Shown here one piece after another: positions 32,270-40,526 of a stretch of DNA of 41,540 nucleotides. The notes under the pieces are model-generated. The model worked only from the letters and a program-made list of their open reading frames with translations. It did no database searches and was not told the origin of the DNA. The translations under genes and the position numbers were made by a program. Position 1 is the stretch's first letter; every line of letters starts with the position of its first letter. Origin of the DNA: an uncultured Prevotellaceae bacterium (GTDB lineage Bacteria > Bacteroidota > Bacteroidia > Bacteroidales > Bacteroidaceae); NCBI GenBank assembly GCA_902786565.1, contig CADACW010000030.1, forward strand, positions 1 to 41,540, given 5' to 3'.

Positions 32270-32920
32270 ATGAAGAAGACACTTCTCACTATCGCCATGA
32301 TGGCAATGGCCGCGCTCACGGCCACAGCACAGAAACGCACCACCAGAGCAACGCTGTACAAGGAATTCAAACCCTCGACGATACTCCTGAACGACGGGCG
32401 CGTCATCAAACAGCCGCTCACCAACGTGTTCCTCAAGAACAGTTCGCTGGTCTACCTGAAAGGCACCTACACGATGGAGGCCAACATGGACAACATTAAG
32501 GCGGTGACTTTCGACGACCGCTCGTACATCGTCATAGACAACCAGCTGGCCTACCAGGTGGGCGACAGCGTGGACAATGGCAATGCCCTCTACAGGGTAG
32601 ACCTCTTCGACATGGACTCCTATCAGGCCCAATTGCGAAACAACGTGAACGTGTCGAACCTCGACCTGGGCGAAATGATAGGCGTGACCACCGTCGACCT
32701 GAACAATGAGGAGGACTACAAGTTCCCCATCATACCTATTTATTATATGCAATATAACGGTGAAATGGTCAAAGTTCACGAGCGAGAACTGTGGCGACGC
32801 CTGCCCAAGGACAAGGACCTGCGCAGAATGTTCAAGACCGTCATTGGCGAGAACTCGTTCAGCTGGACCAACGACAGCAGCCTGCTGGTGCTGCTCAAGG
32901 CCATCACTCCAAGACAATAG
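32270..32920 (+). CDS. Exported protein of unknown function
   Basis: A 216-aa protein with a clear signal peptide (MKKTLLTIAMMAMAALTATA, cleavage after AQ near residue 21). The mature part is mixed beta/alpha with phrases such as PSTILLNDGRVIKQPLTNVF and NVSNLDLGEMIGVTTVDLNN. I do not recognise a family. It has no TAnnTTTG promoter of its own between the tRNA-Asp hairpin and its start. It is followed 1 nt after the stop by the ATG of the coiled-coil gene, so they are tightly coupled. Probably periplasmic; no lipobox Cys follows the signal peptide. Confidence 0.75.
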   Translation: MKKTLLTIAMMAMAALTATAQKRTTRATLYKEFKPSTILLNDGRVIKQPLTNVFLKNSSLVYLKGTYTMEANMDNIKAVTFDDRSYIVIDNQLAYQVGDSVDNGNALYRVDLFDMDSYQAQLRNNVNVSNLDLGEMIGVTTVDLNNEEDYKFPIIPIYYMQYNGEMVKVHERELWRRLPKDKDLRRMFKTVIGENSFSWTNDSSLLVLLKAITPRQ

Positions 32921-32921
32921 T

Positions 32922-33326
32922 ATGAAACTGCCGATGCGCATAAAGGACTACTACGAAATGGCCATCAAGGCTGCCGACGGGGTGCTGCGCAATCCGATGG
33001 AGAGCGTGGGCGACGTGCTGCGCGAAAGGCTGGGCTACGCCAAAGGGGTCAAGGGCTTTCTGGCCGACCCGTGGAACTTGTTGCTGATGAGCCAGCCCAT
33101 AGGCCTGGCAAGCCGCGTGCTCTATAAATATCTGCGCACACGCGAGCACCAGCGCAGGGAGATGGAGATGATGAAGCGCAACATCATAGCCAAGCAGCAA
33201 GCCATCATACGCAAGATGGAGGAAGAAAACTGGCAGAACGAGATGGAGCGCCGACATCTGCAGGAGACCATAGACTTTCTGGAGGAGACTCTCCGCAAGA
33301 TTGAGGAACAACAGAAGAAAAAGTGA
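32922..33326 (+). CDS. Small coiled-coil protein of unknown function
   Basis: A 134-aa protein starting MKLPMRIKDYYEMAIKAADG at 32922, one base after the previous stop. The frame is open further back, but that part overlaps the exported-protein gene and reads as shadow sequence. The middle has a moderately hydrophobic stretch (FLADPWNLLLMSQPIGLASR, about residues 46-65). The C-terminal half is a strongly charged coiled coil ending EETLRKIEEQQKKK. No signal peptide. Its stop overlaps the GTG start of the next gene. I recognise no family; a scaffold or adaptor role is only a guess. Confidence 0.75.
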   Translation: MKLPMRIKDYYEMAIKAADGVLRNPMESVGDVLRERLGYAKGVKGFLADPWNLLLMSQPIGLASRVLYKYLRTREHQRREMEMMKRNIIAKQQAIIRKMEEENWQNEMERRHLQETIDFLEETLRKIEEQQKKK

Positions 33327-34714
33327 GCAACGAAAGACGATATGAGGCGGTAGACCGCGAGACCCTGCGCGTACTGAAGATGCAGCAGGCCGACCTGGAA
33401 CGGCTGCAACACAACAGCGACACGCAGCGCGAACAGCTGAACCAGATGGGACAAAGGCTGGACAAACTGAAGCAGCGCGCAAAGGCGCTGGCCCAGGCCG
33501 GAGGGGCCGAACTGCCCACGGAGCGCCATCTGCCTGTAGGCTCCCAGCCGGCACCCAGCCAGCGGATGCAGCTGGACGAGGTGGCTCAATGGGAGCAGCT
33601 GGTACAGCGGGCCAACGCCGAAGTGGGTGGCACGGTGGGCGTCGACGACCTGCTCACCGCTTTCGAGGTGAAGAAGACGGAAGCCGAAGTGCAGCGCATA
33701 GAGAGTGACTTTGCCCGACTGACGGGTATGAACGCTGCCGACCAGGCATTTCTGACCACGGCCACCGCCATACAGCTGACCCGATGGATGATGATGCCAC
33801 GGCTGGTGGGCGCGATTGGCAAGACAGCCCGCCTGCTGGCGCTGCTGTCGCCGGCCACGATGGGCCTGCTGACGCGACAAGGGGCCGACGGAGCCAACGC
33901 GGCACTGACCGACGAGGTGAACAAGGCATTCCAGGAAGAGGCCGGATGGTCAGGCGAGGCCGCCAGTCAGGCCAGCCGCTCATGGGAAGACATACTGCGG
34001 GATGGTAGCAGCCTGAACGACAGGCCATTTAGCAACGATGCGCTAAACTGGCTCTTCGGGGTCGTCAACAACCTTACGGGCACCAGGACAATGGGCGATT
34101 TCACCACCGTCAACGCCACCACCGGCGAAGCGGTCAAGACGGCAGGCATCTTTGCCGACGCCTTCCGCAGCATCAAGGAAGACTGGCTCCGCCTGCCCGC
34201 CGCCGTCTATGCTCAGTTTGCCCGCGACAAGGCGGCCGCTGGCGAGTCGACCGACCCCTTGGAGCCACTGGCAGAGACATTCTCGCCAGAGATGCTGAGC
34301 GACCTGTACACCTCGCAGTTCACACAACTGACGGCCATACAGGAACTGACCATCGTGGGCCAACAGGCCGCTGTGCCACTGGTCATCAACATGGCCGTAG
34401 GACTGCTGCACGGATTTCTCTACGACCCAGCCAAGGACGGATCACGGGAATTTTACGATGCACGCACCAGGAAAATCCTCATCTATTCCAACGCGCTGGC
34501 CACGGCAAGCAATCTGTCAATAACTGCCGCCAGCCAGAACTGGGCCAAGTTAGACGTGGGAGGTCTCATCGTCTCGGGCCTGCGCATCGCCCAGGACACA
34601 GCTTATATAGCCAGCCTGAAAGACAAATTCATAGCCCGGCAAATGGACAAGGCGCTGGAGGCAGAATTGCGCCACATAGACAGCCACTTCATCAATCTGC
34701 CTGCCAACCAATAA
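33323..34714 (+). CDS. Coiled-coil and membrane-associated protein of unknown function, GTG start
   Basis: A 463-aa protein with a GTG start in a GTGA overlap with the preceding stop. Residues about 10-55 form a coiled coil (QADLERLQHNSDTQREQLNQ). Two hydrophobic segments follow, about 165-185 (PRLVGAIGKTARLLALLSPA) and about 350-370 (QAAVPLVINMAVGLLHGFLY). The rest is Ala-rich and helical. No enzyme motif was seen. It completes a three-gene unit with the two genes before it, and is followed by the promoter of the Rid-like gene. The family is not recognised. Confidence 0.75.
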   Translation: MSNERRYEAVDRETLRVLKMQQADLERLQHNSDTQREQLNQMGQRLDKLKQRAKALAQAGGAELPTERHLPVGSQPAPSQRMQLDEVAQWEQLVQRANAEVGGTVGVDDLLTAFEVKKTEAEVQRIESDFARLTGMNAADQAFLTTATAIQLTRWMMMPRLVGAIGKTARLLALLSPATMGLLTRQGADGANAALTDEVNKAFQEEAGWSGEAASQASRSWEDILRDGSSLNDRPFSNDALNWLFGVVNNLTGTRTMGDFTTVNATTGEAVKTAGIFADAFRSIKEDWLRLPAAVYAQFARDKAAAGESTDPLEPLAETFSPEMLSDLYTSQFTQLTAIQELTIVGQQAAVPLVINMAVGLLHGFLYDPAKDGSREFYDARTRKILIYSNALATASNLSITAASQNWAKLDVGGLIVSGLRIAQDTAYIASLKDKFIARQMDKALEAELRHIDSHFINLPANQ

Positions 34715-34754
34715 AGGCTGTATCATAAAAAACTGCGACAAAAGGGACAAAGAA

Positions 34755-34786
34755 TTTGGCCGTTCCGAAGAATTTGTGTATCTTTG
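34755..34786 (+). promoter_or_regulatory. Promoter of the Rid-like gene, cstA and nadC
   Basis: TATCTTTG (34779-34786), followed by CAG, and TTTG (34755-34758) are spaced 20 nt. The Rid-like start at 34818 lies 31 nt downstream, which rules out the longer frame starting at 34776 inside the promoter. Confidence 0.8.
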
Positions 34787-34817
34787 CAGCGACTTTAAAG
34801 TAGCTTCAAAACAAACA

Positions 34818-35963
34818 ATGCAAAACAAGGAACAGCACATTCAATTTGCTAATGCGTTTGCAGACATTTTCGAGTTCGACAACCAGACTGAGGTGCGCGA
34901 ATACCACGTGATGATACATGCGTCGGCACCACGCCAAACCTTCAGCCAACAGCTGGAGGCGGTGCTCGATGCCTACGGGCAGATGCTGGAAGGCCCCCTG
35001 AGGGGCGCACAGGCCGTGTTCAAGCGATTCTTCCTGAGCGATGCCGCCAACCAAGCCGACGAGGTGGTGGCTTCCGACGTGACTGACTGCGCCAAGAGCA
35101 TCGTGGAGCAGCCACCGCTCGATGGCACAAAGGTGGCCCTGTGGTGCTACCTGATGACGAGTGTCTATACCTCTATAGGCACCAGCGGACTCTACGAGGT
35201 GCGCCACGGACAGTTCCGCCACCTGTGGAACGGGTCGGCCCACAATATGGCCGCCAACTCGGAGTATCAGACGCGACTGCTCTTCAACGAATACAACATG
35301 CAACTGCTGCAAGAGGGATGCACAATGAAGGACAACTGCGTGCGCACCTGGTTCTTCGTCCACGATGTAGACCTCAATTATGGTGGCGTAGTGCGGGCCC
35401 GCAACCAGTTCTTCTTCACCCAAGGACTCACCGTAAACACCCATTTCATCTCGTCGACCGGCATCGGCGGACGGCAGCAGGACCCCAACGTGCTCTCGCA
35501 GATGGACAACTATGCCATTGCCGGCTTGCAGCCTGAACAGAGGCGCTTCCTCTATGCCGCCACCCACCTGAACCGCACCAGCGACTACGGCGTGTCGTTC
35601 GAGCGTGGCACCTGCATAGACTATGCCGACCGCCGCCACGTGTTTATCTCAGGCACCGCCTCAATCAACAACAAGGGCGAAATCATGTATGCCAAGGACA
35701 TCGTGCGCCAGGCACACCGCGTTTGGGAGAATGTGGAGGCACTACTCTCCGAAGCCGGATGCACCTACGACGACGTGGCCGAGATGGTGGTCTATTTGCG
35801 CGATTTGGCCGATTTCATCGTAGTGAGCGACCTCTATAAGGAGCGTTTCCCCGGTAAGCCCTACGTCATTGTGCACGCACCGGTCTGCCGTCCAGGCTGG
35901 CTGATAGAAATGGAGTGTATGGCCGTGAAGTCTGTGAAGCAACCGTCGCTGCCCACATTCTAA
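34818..35963 (+). CDS. Rid-domain / chorismatase-like protein
   Basis: A 381-aa soluble protein starting MQNKEQHIQFANAFADIFEF. The C-terminal ~120 residues have the YjgF/RidA shape: RRHVFISGTASINNKGEI, a helix with QAHRVWENVEALLSEAGCTY, YDDVAEMVVYLRD and PYVIVHAPVCRPGWLIEME, including the Arg and Glu typical of Rid active sites. The N-terminal part looks like a second, diverged domain of similar fold, as in FkbO/Hyg5 chorismatases. It may be a hydrolase acting on an imine/enamine or a chorismate-type compound; the substrate is unknown. cstA follows after 29 nt. Confidence 0.75.
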   Translation: MQNKEQHIQFANAFADIFEFDNQTEVREYHVMIHASAPRQTFSQQLEAVLDAYGQMLEGPLRGAQAVFKRFFLSDAANQADEVVASDVTDCAKSIVEQPPLDGTKVALWCYLMTSVYTSIGTSGLYEVRHGQFRHLWNGSAHNMAANSEYQTRLLFNEYNMQLLQEGCTMKDNCVRTWFFVHDVDLNYGGVVRARNQFFFTQGLTVNTHFISSTGIGGRQQDPNVLSQMDNYAIAGLQPEQRRFLYAATHLNRTSDYGVSFERGTCIDYADRRHVFISGTASINNKGEIMYAKDIVRQAHRVWENVEALLSEAGCTYDDVAEMVVYLRDLADFIVVSDLYKERFPGKPYVIVHAPVCRPGWLIEMECMAVKSVKQPSLPTF

Positions 35964-35992
35964 AAAGAGAACATTTAATAACACAAACAGAT

Positions 35993-37444
35993 ATGGTATC
36001 ATTCGTATTAAGCCTCATAGCCCTGATAGTGGGCTATTTCCTGTATGGACGTTTTGTAGAGAAAGTTTTTGGCCCCGACAGCCGACCGACACCAGCGGTG
36101 GCCAAGGCCGATGGCGTCGATTTCATCGTATTGCCCTCGTGGAAAATATTTATGATTCAGTTTCTGAACATTGCAGGAACTGGTCCTATCTTCGGTGCCA
36201 TCATGGGCGCCAAGTTCGGCCCGGCAGCCTATCTGTGGATTGTTTTGGGCTGCATCTTCGCCGGTGCCACCCACGACTATCTGAGCGGCATGCTCTCAAT
36301 GCGCCACGGCGGCGCCAACCTGCCCGAGCTGATTGGCCGCTATTTGGGCAATGCGCCCAAGCAGGTGATGCTCATCTTCTCAGTGTTTCTGCTGATGATG
36401 GTGGGTGCCGTATTTGTGTACAGCCCCGCCTCGCTCCTGCAGACGCTCTGTCAGGGCTCGGGCGTGGAACTGTTGAGCAGCAGCACATTCTGGATTGTCA
36501 TTATCTTCGCCTACTACATCATTGCCACAATGATGCCCATCGACAAGATTATCGGCAAGATTTATCCGCTGTTCGCCTTCTCGCTGCTGTTCATGGCTGT
36601 TGCGCTGATGGTCATGATTTTTGTCAAGATGCCCAATATTCCCGAAGTATGGGAGGGCGTTGGCGAGGCATCGCTGACAACCAAGAGCATCTTCCCCTCC
36701 CTGTTCATCACTATTGCTTGTGGCGCCATCAGTGGCTTCCATGCCACACAGAGCCCGCTGATGGCCCGTTGCGTGAAGAGTGAGAAGATGGGGCGCCCCA
36801 TTTTCTACGGAGCTATGATTACTGAAGGACTTGTAGCGCTGATCTGGGCCACGGTGGCCATGTATTTCTTCTATAACGAACCGACACCGGGCTATCAGGA
36901 AATAGCTGGCGGCGAGCAGATCATCAGCAATGCACCCGGCATTGTGAACGCCATCTGTGCCGATTGGCTGGGCGTCTTCGGCAGCATCCTGGCCATCCTT
37001 GGCGTGGTGGCTGCCCCCATCACCAGCGGCGACACCGCCCTGCGCTCGGCCCGTCTCATCATTGCCGACTTCATCCATCTGGAGCAGCGCACCATCATGA
37101 AGCGCCTCTACGTCTGCGTTCCGCTGTTTGCTGCCGTCATGGCCCTGCTCATCTGGCAGATGGCCAACCCTGAAGGCTTCGATGTCATCTGGAGCTGGTT
37201 TGGATGGAGCAACCAGACGCTGTCTGTCTTCACCCTCTGGGCCATCACCGTCTATCTGGTGCGGCAGAAGAAGAACTACTTCGTCACCCTCATTCCCGCT
37301 CTCTTCATGACCACGGTCTGCATCACCTACTTGCTCAGTCAGCAGGCATTCCACATGGAGCTCGGCCCTGCCTACATCGTAGCCCTGGCCTCCTTGACCA
37401 TCGCCATCGTCTGGTTCTGTTTCTGGTACAGCAAGAAGAGATAA
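35993..37444 (+). CDS. cstA: Carbon starvation protein CstA family transporter
   Basis: A 483-aa polytopic membrane protein starting MVSFVLSLIALIVGYFLYGR at 35993; the upstream extension of the frame overlaps the Rid-like gene. It contains the conserved CstA N-terminal region with WKIFMIQFLNIAGTGPIFGAI (split here over two helices), the loop ATHDYLSGMLSMRHGG, and the later block SGDTALRSARLIIAD. It is shorter than the E. coli protein (about 700 aa), as usual in Bacteroidetes. CstA proteins import peptides or pyruvate under carbon limitation. It sits between the Rid-like gene and nadC. Confidence 0.92.
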   Translation: MVSFVLSLIALIVGYFLYGRFVEKVFGPDSRPTPAVAKADGVDFIVLPSWKIFMIQFLNIAGTGPIFGAIMGAKFGPAAYLWIVLGCIFAGATHDYLSGMLSMRHGGANLPELIGRYLGNAPKQVMLIFSVFLLMMVGAVFVYSPASLLQTLCQGSGVELLSSSTFWIVIIFAYYIIATMMPIDKIIGKIYPLFAFSLLFMAVALMVMIFVKMPNIPEVWEGVGEASLTTKSIFPSLFITIACGAISGFHATQSPLMARCVKSEKMGRPIFYGAMITEGLVALIWATVAMYFFYNEPTPGYQEIAGGEQIISNAPGIVNAICADWLGVFGSILAILGVVAAPITSGDTALRSARLIIADFIHLEQRTIMKRLYVCVPLFAAVMALLIWQMANPEGFDVIWSWFGWSNQTLSVFTLWAITVYLVRQKKNYFVTLIPALFMTTVCITYLLSQQAFHMELGPAYIVALASLTIAIVWFCFWYSKKR

Positions 37445-37493
37445 GAGCTTCTTACGGCTATAAAAATAACAAACAACAAAACCATTCATAAAC

Positions 37494-38348
37494 ATGAGCG
37501 AAAAGGAAATTAAGGAATTGATTGACAGGCTGATTGACCTATCGTTTGCAGAGGACATCGGCGAGGGTGACCATACCACCCTGTGCTGCATCCCGGAAGA
37601 CGCAATGGGCAAGAGCCATTTGCTTATCAAGGAAAACGGCATACTCGCCGGCGTGGAAGTAGCAAAGGAGGTGTTCCGCCGCTTTGACCCTGAAATGCAG
37701 GTAGAAGTGCTGATGGGCGACGGTACCCACGTGAAGAAGGGCGACATAGCCATGATTGTAACAGGCCGCGTGCGCTCGCTGCTGCAGACGGAGCGTCTGA
37801 TGCTGAACATCATGCAGCGCATGAGCGGCATCGCCACGATGACGGCTCGCTACGTGGAGCGGCTGGAGGGCACCGGCACCCGCGTGCTCGACACCCGCAA
37901 GACCACCCCCGGCATGCGCATGCTGGAAAAGCAAGCTGTGAAGATTGGCGGAGGTTGCAACCACCGCATCGGGCTCTTCGACATGATACTGCTGAAGGAC
38001 AACCATGTGGACTTTGCCGGCGGCATCACCAATGCCATTGACCGCTGCCATAAGTACCTGGACAGCAAAGGACTGAGCCTAAAGATTGAAATAGAAGTTA
38101 GAAACTTCGACGAACTGCAGCAAGTGCTCGACCATGGCGGCGTTGACCGCATTATGCTCGACAATTTCTCAGTGGCCGACACAAAGAAAGCTGTGCTTCT
38201 GATAGACCACCGCTTTGAGACAGAGTCGAGCGGCGGCATCACCTTCGACACCATACGCGACTACGCGGAGCAGGGCGTCGACTTCATTTCTGTCGGTGCG
38301 CTGACCCATAGCGTCAAGGGGCTCGACATGAGCTTCAAGGCATGTTAG
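37494..38348 (+). CDS. nadC: Nicotinate-nucleotide pyrophosphorylase (quinolinate phosphoribosyltransferase)
   Basis: A 284-aa enzyme of NAD synthesis, converting quinolinate and PRPP to nicotinate mononucleotide. Family landmarks are FAEDIGEGDHTT near the start, LMLNIMQRMSGIATMT, TRKTTPGMRMLEKQAVKIGG with the substrate-binding Arg and Lys, NHRIGLFDMILLKDNH, and the closing GVDFISVGALTHSVKGLDMS. It lies 49 nt after cstA on the same strand. The stop is 2 nt before that of convergent rsmD. Confidence 0.96.
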   Translation: MSEKEIKELIDRLIDLSFAEDIGEGDHTTLCCIPEDAMGKSHLLIKENGILAGVEVAKEVFRRFDPEMQVEVLMGDGTHVKKGDIAMIVTGRVRSLLQTERLMLNIMQRMSGIATMTARYVERLEGTGTRVLDTRKTTPGMRMLEKQAVKIGGGCNHRIGLFDMILLKDNHVDFAGGITNAIDRCHKYLDSKGLSLKIEIEVRNFDELQQVLDHGGVDRIMLDNFSVADTKKAVLLIDHRFETESSGGITFDTIRDYAEQGVDFISVGALTHSVKGLDMSFKAC

Positions 38349-38349
38349 G

Positions 38350-38904
38350 CTACTGCCGGAAAATGGAGAAGTTCACGCTGCCGTAGGCCCGGTGTTCCAA
38401 GAAATTGGGATGTGATTCAAAAGCGTTGTCTTTGCCATGCTCCAGCACAAAGATGCCCTCGGGTTTCAGCACATCGCGCCCAAGCACAAAGTCGGGCAAT
38501 TGTGGAATTTCCTTCAGGGCATAAGGGGGATCGGCAAAGACGAAATCAAACTGCTGACGACAAGTCTTCAAGAATCGGAATACGTCTGCTCGCAGCACTT
38601 TGCTGGCAGACGTAATTTCTTCTCCTCCAGTACTTTCGAGCTTGTCTATGCAAGTGGTGATAAAACGATGGTGATCACGGTCCAGTTCCACACTAATCAC
38701 TGGCGAGCAGCCACGTGAAAGCAGCTCCAAAGTGATGCTGCCCGTGCCCGCAAAAAGGTCAAGGGCGGCGGCTCCGTCGAAATCGATGTAGTGAGTGAGC
38801 ACATTGAAAATGTTCTCCTTGGCAAAGTCAGTGGTTGGCCGTGCCTTGAATGAGCGGGGAATGTCGAAGTGGCGCCCCTTGAATTTACCGGTGATGATTC
38901 TCAT
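38350..38904 (-). CDS. rsmD: 16S rRNA (guanine966-N2)-methyltransferase RsmD
   Basis: A 184-aa SAM-dependent methyltransferase. It opens MRIITGKFKGRHFDIPRS, has the RPTTDFAKENIFNVL block, the SAM-binding ALDLFAGTGSITLELLSRG, and the catalytic FADPPY at about residue 125. It methylates a guanine in the 30S head region. Its start overlaps the end of the DUF3822 gene by 4 nt, a pairing common in Bacteroidetes. Confidence 0.96.
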   Translation of the reverse strand: MRIITGKFKGRHFDIPRSFKARPTTDFAKENIFNVLTHYIDFDGAAALDLFAGTGSITLELLSRGCSPVISVELDRDHHRFITTCIDKLESTGGEEITSASKVLRADVFRFLKTCRQQFDFVFADPPYALKEIPQLPDFVLGRDVLKPEGIFVLEHGKDNAFESHPNFLEHRAYGSVNFSIFRQ

Positions 38905-39701
38905 CTTCCCTTCACGTAGAGAGTCATTAGGTCATAGGGCATCCCCTTGACTTCCAGTGCCGGGTGCTGCCCGAAATCGGCTTGTGGATTGATGACGTAT
39001 GCCTTTTGCAGATATTTGCGCAATTCCTGCAAAATCCATTCCTCGTCGGGAATGTCACCCACGATGTGCAACTCGTCAAACTGGGGCTGCAATTGCAACT
39101 GCTTCCACACATAGAGCAGGAAATAAAGCGAATCGTGGGCCCGGCTGGTCTCAAAAGAATTGCAGAACTTAAAGCGGTTCTGCTGGAAGCTGAAGACCTC
39201 CAGCCTTTTCTCATGGAAATAGCCGTATAGTTTATGGCGTGAGCCCGTGAAACTGCGCTGATGCATATGTCGCCAAACAGGCGACATGGCTGTGATGAGA
39301 CGCACATCCTGAAAATGATCGTCCACCACCAGCCGGAGATCCTTGTTCATGGAAAAGGCAGCAACGGCGTTCAGGTCAGGCAGCACATTATAATAGACAG
39401 AATCCTGCTCTTTGTTGGGAAAGGCGTGTCCGTAGAGGGTAGCTACATTTTGCTCATCGAACTGTTCAATGGGAATCATCAGCACATCGGTGTCGATGAG
39501 CACACGTACACGTAGCGAAGGCTCCATCAGCAAATCGGCCGACTTGAATGCTTCACGCAGATTGGCAGCCATGGATACACCGCTCTTCACCACGAATGGC
39601 TCGTAGAGAATGTTATTATCGCCGTCGACTGTTGAGAATGACAAACTGTTGCGGCCAATCCGGATGGTGAGCCGCTGAGACGTGTTACCGTTTACGGGCA
39701 T
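38901..39701 (-). CDS. DUF3822 family protein
   Basis: A 266-aa soluble protein starting MPVNGNTSQRLTIRIGRNSL at 39701; the longer frame back to 39800 is out-of-frame sequence of the 46-aa gene. The architecture, with phrases such as LRVRVLIDTDVLMIPIEQFD and ELHIVGDIPDEEWILQELRK, fits DUF3822. That family has an actin/hexokinase-like fold, is conserved beside rsmD in Bacteroidetes, and has no settled function. It overlaps rsmD by 4 nt and the upstream 46-aa gene by 17 nt. Confidence 0.85.
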   Translation of the reverse strand: MPVNGNTSQRLTIRIGRNSLSFSTVDGDNNILYEPFVVKSGVSMAANLREAFKSADLLMEPSLRVRVLIDTDVLMIPIEQFDEQNVATLYGHAFPNKEQDSVYYNVLPDLNAVAAFSMNKDLRLVVDDHFQDVRLITAMSPVWRHMHQRSFTGSRHKLYGYFHEKRLEVFSFQQNRFKFCNSFETSRAHDSLYFLLYVWKQLQLQPQFDELHIVGDIPDEEWILQELRKYLQKAYVINPQADFGQHPALEVKGMPYDLMTLYVKGR

Positions 39702-39825
39702 GTTCTGTTTTTTGTTTGAGTGTATCTTTCTCCTTCTCAGAAGAAATGGTGGAGAAACAAATGGCTGCCAGAACCACAACCAGCAGTCCCAGCAGTACAT
39801 TTGTCCATCTGTCTCCTTGTTTCAT
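39685..39825 (-). CDS. 46-aa single-pass membrane protein
   Basis: ATG at 39825 opens a 46-residue frame ending TAA at 39685-39687. The protein has a short polar start (MKQGDRWTN), one hydrophobic helix (VLLGLLVVVLAAICFSTI, residues 10-27) and a charged tail (SSEKEKDTLKQKTEHARKR). The distribution, with a clean helix and positive ends, is unlikely by chance. The stop lies inside the DUF3822 start region (17-nt overlap), so it is probably coupled to DUF3822 and rsmD. I do not recognise a family; the gene is short enough to be skipped by gene callers. Confidence 0.6.
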   Translation of the reverse strand: MKQGDRWTNVLLGLLVVVLAAICFSTISSEKEKDTLKQKTEHARKR

Positions 39826-39864
39826 AAATCTGAGAGCAGCCACTACTGGCCGCAGCAGGAGCTA

Positions 39865-40209
39865 TTATTTCTGCGGCAAAACGGGTGCGGTAGATTGGAT
39901 GTTGGCCACTTCGCGGTCAGCCTCTTCAGCCTTCTTGCGGGCCTTCTCCAAATCCTTCACAGCCTGTTCGGCCTTCTTTTGGGCACTTTCGAGAGCCTTT
40001 TTGGTGCTTTCAACCTTTTTCTCGGCCTTCAGCACATTGGCACGAGCCTTGTCGGCGTTTTTCAGAATCTTCTCCTTCTTCTTCAGTTCCTTCTGCTGCA
40101 GTTTCAACTCTTCGGCGTTCTTACCGTCAACGACACTCTGAGCCTGCACATTCTGTGCTCCCATCAATGCAGCAGCTGCAATGGCAGCAATCATTACAAG
40201 TCTTTTCAT
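39865..40209 (-). CDS. Secreted Lys/Ala/Glu-rich coiled-coil protein
   Basis: A 114-aa protein with a typical signal peptide (MKRLVMIAAIAAAALMGAQ, cleavage near AQA at 22-24). The mature part is one long charged coiled coil (for example KKVESTKKALESAQKKAEQA) ending in a short polar tail, STAPVLPQK. Such small periplasmic coiled-coil proteins are common in Prevotella, but no function is known to me. The 46-aa gene follows after 39 nt in the same direction. A long leader of about 250 nt may precede it from the promoter at 40470-40501. Confidence 0.82.
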   Translation of the reverse strand: MKRLVMIAAIAAAALMGAQNVQAQSVVDGKNAEELKLQQKELKKKEKILKNADKARANVLKAEKKVESTKKALESAQKKAEQAVKDLEKARKKAEEADREVANIQSTAPVLPQK

Positions 40210-40463
40210 TTCCGTTTTTGTTAAAGTTAAGTTATTTTATTATATTATGAGTCAACTGGAAAAAGTGCCATTTTTTGAGACCTTTTTCAGAGGCACTTTC
40301 GTTTTGCGCTGAAACGACATTAGATTTAAACTTTGTGTAAGCCATGTGTAAGCCATGATTCTTTAATTTCAATTGGTACAATACTACAATCATTGCAAAA
40401 AGAAAGGTAAAATCTTTACAAATACTTTTTCAAGTAGACTCTATTATAGACTAATGCTTGTTC
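40210..40463 (-). promoter_or_regulatory. Long leader or small RNA region upstream of the coiled-coil gene
   Basis: About 250 nt without a convincing gene, read from the promoter at 40470-40501. On the minus strand it carries an exact 11-nt direct repeat (ATGGCTTACAC twice, at about 40332-40354) and a hairpin in which AAAGTGCC (40292-40299) pairs with GGCACTTT (40263-40270), followed by further T residues. The hairpin could end a small RNA of about 200 nt or act as an attenuator. A weak 53-codon ORF spans 40232-40393 on the minus strand; I cannot support it as a gene. Confidence 0.35.
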
Positions 40464-40469
40464 AGGGCG

Positions 40470-40501
40470 CAAAATTACACAAAAATAGAGGAATGACCAA
40501 A
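40470..40501 (-). promoter_or_regulatory. Promoter upstream of the coiled-coil gene
   Basis: On the minus strand TAATTTTG (40470-40477), preceded downstream by GCGC, and TTTG (40498-40501) are spaced 20 nt, a very good match. The next start codon is 260 nt away, so it either gives a long leader or drives a separate short RNA. Confidence 0.68.
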
Positions 40502-40526
40502 CCTTTAGCAAACATTTTGCACCAAT

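Noticed and set aside
32129-34714. Integrative element inserted at tRNA-Asp
   Set aside because: No integrase, no direct repeat of the tRNA 3' end and no other mobility gene was seen near the cluster, so I did not call a mobile element.
40232-40393. 53-codon minus-strand ORF upstream of the coiled-coil gene
   Set aside because: Composition is not protein-like, it contains the direct repeat and the terminator-like hairpin, and no family is recognisable. Treated as leader or RNA region instead.
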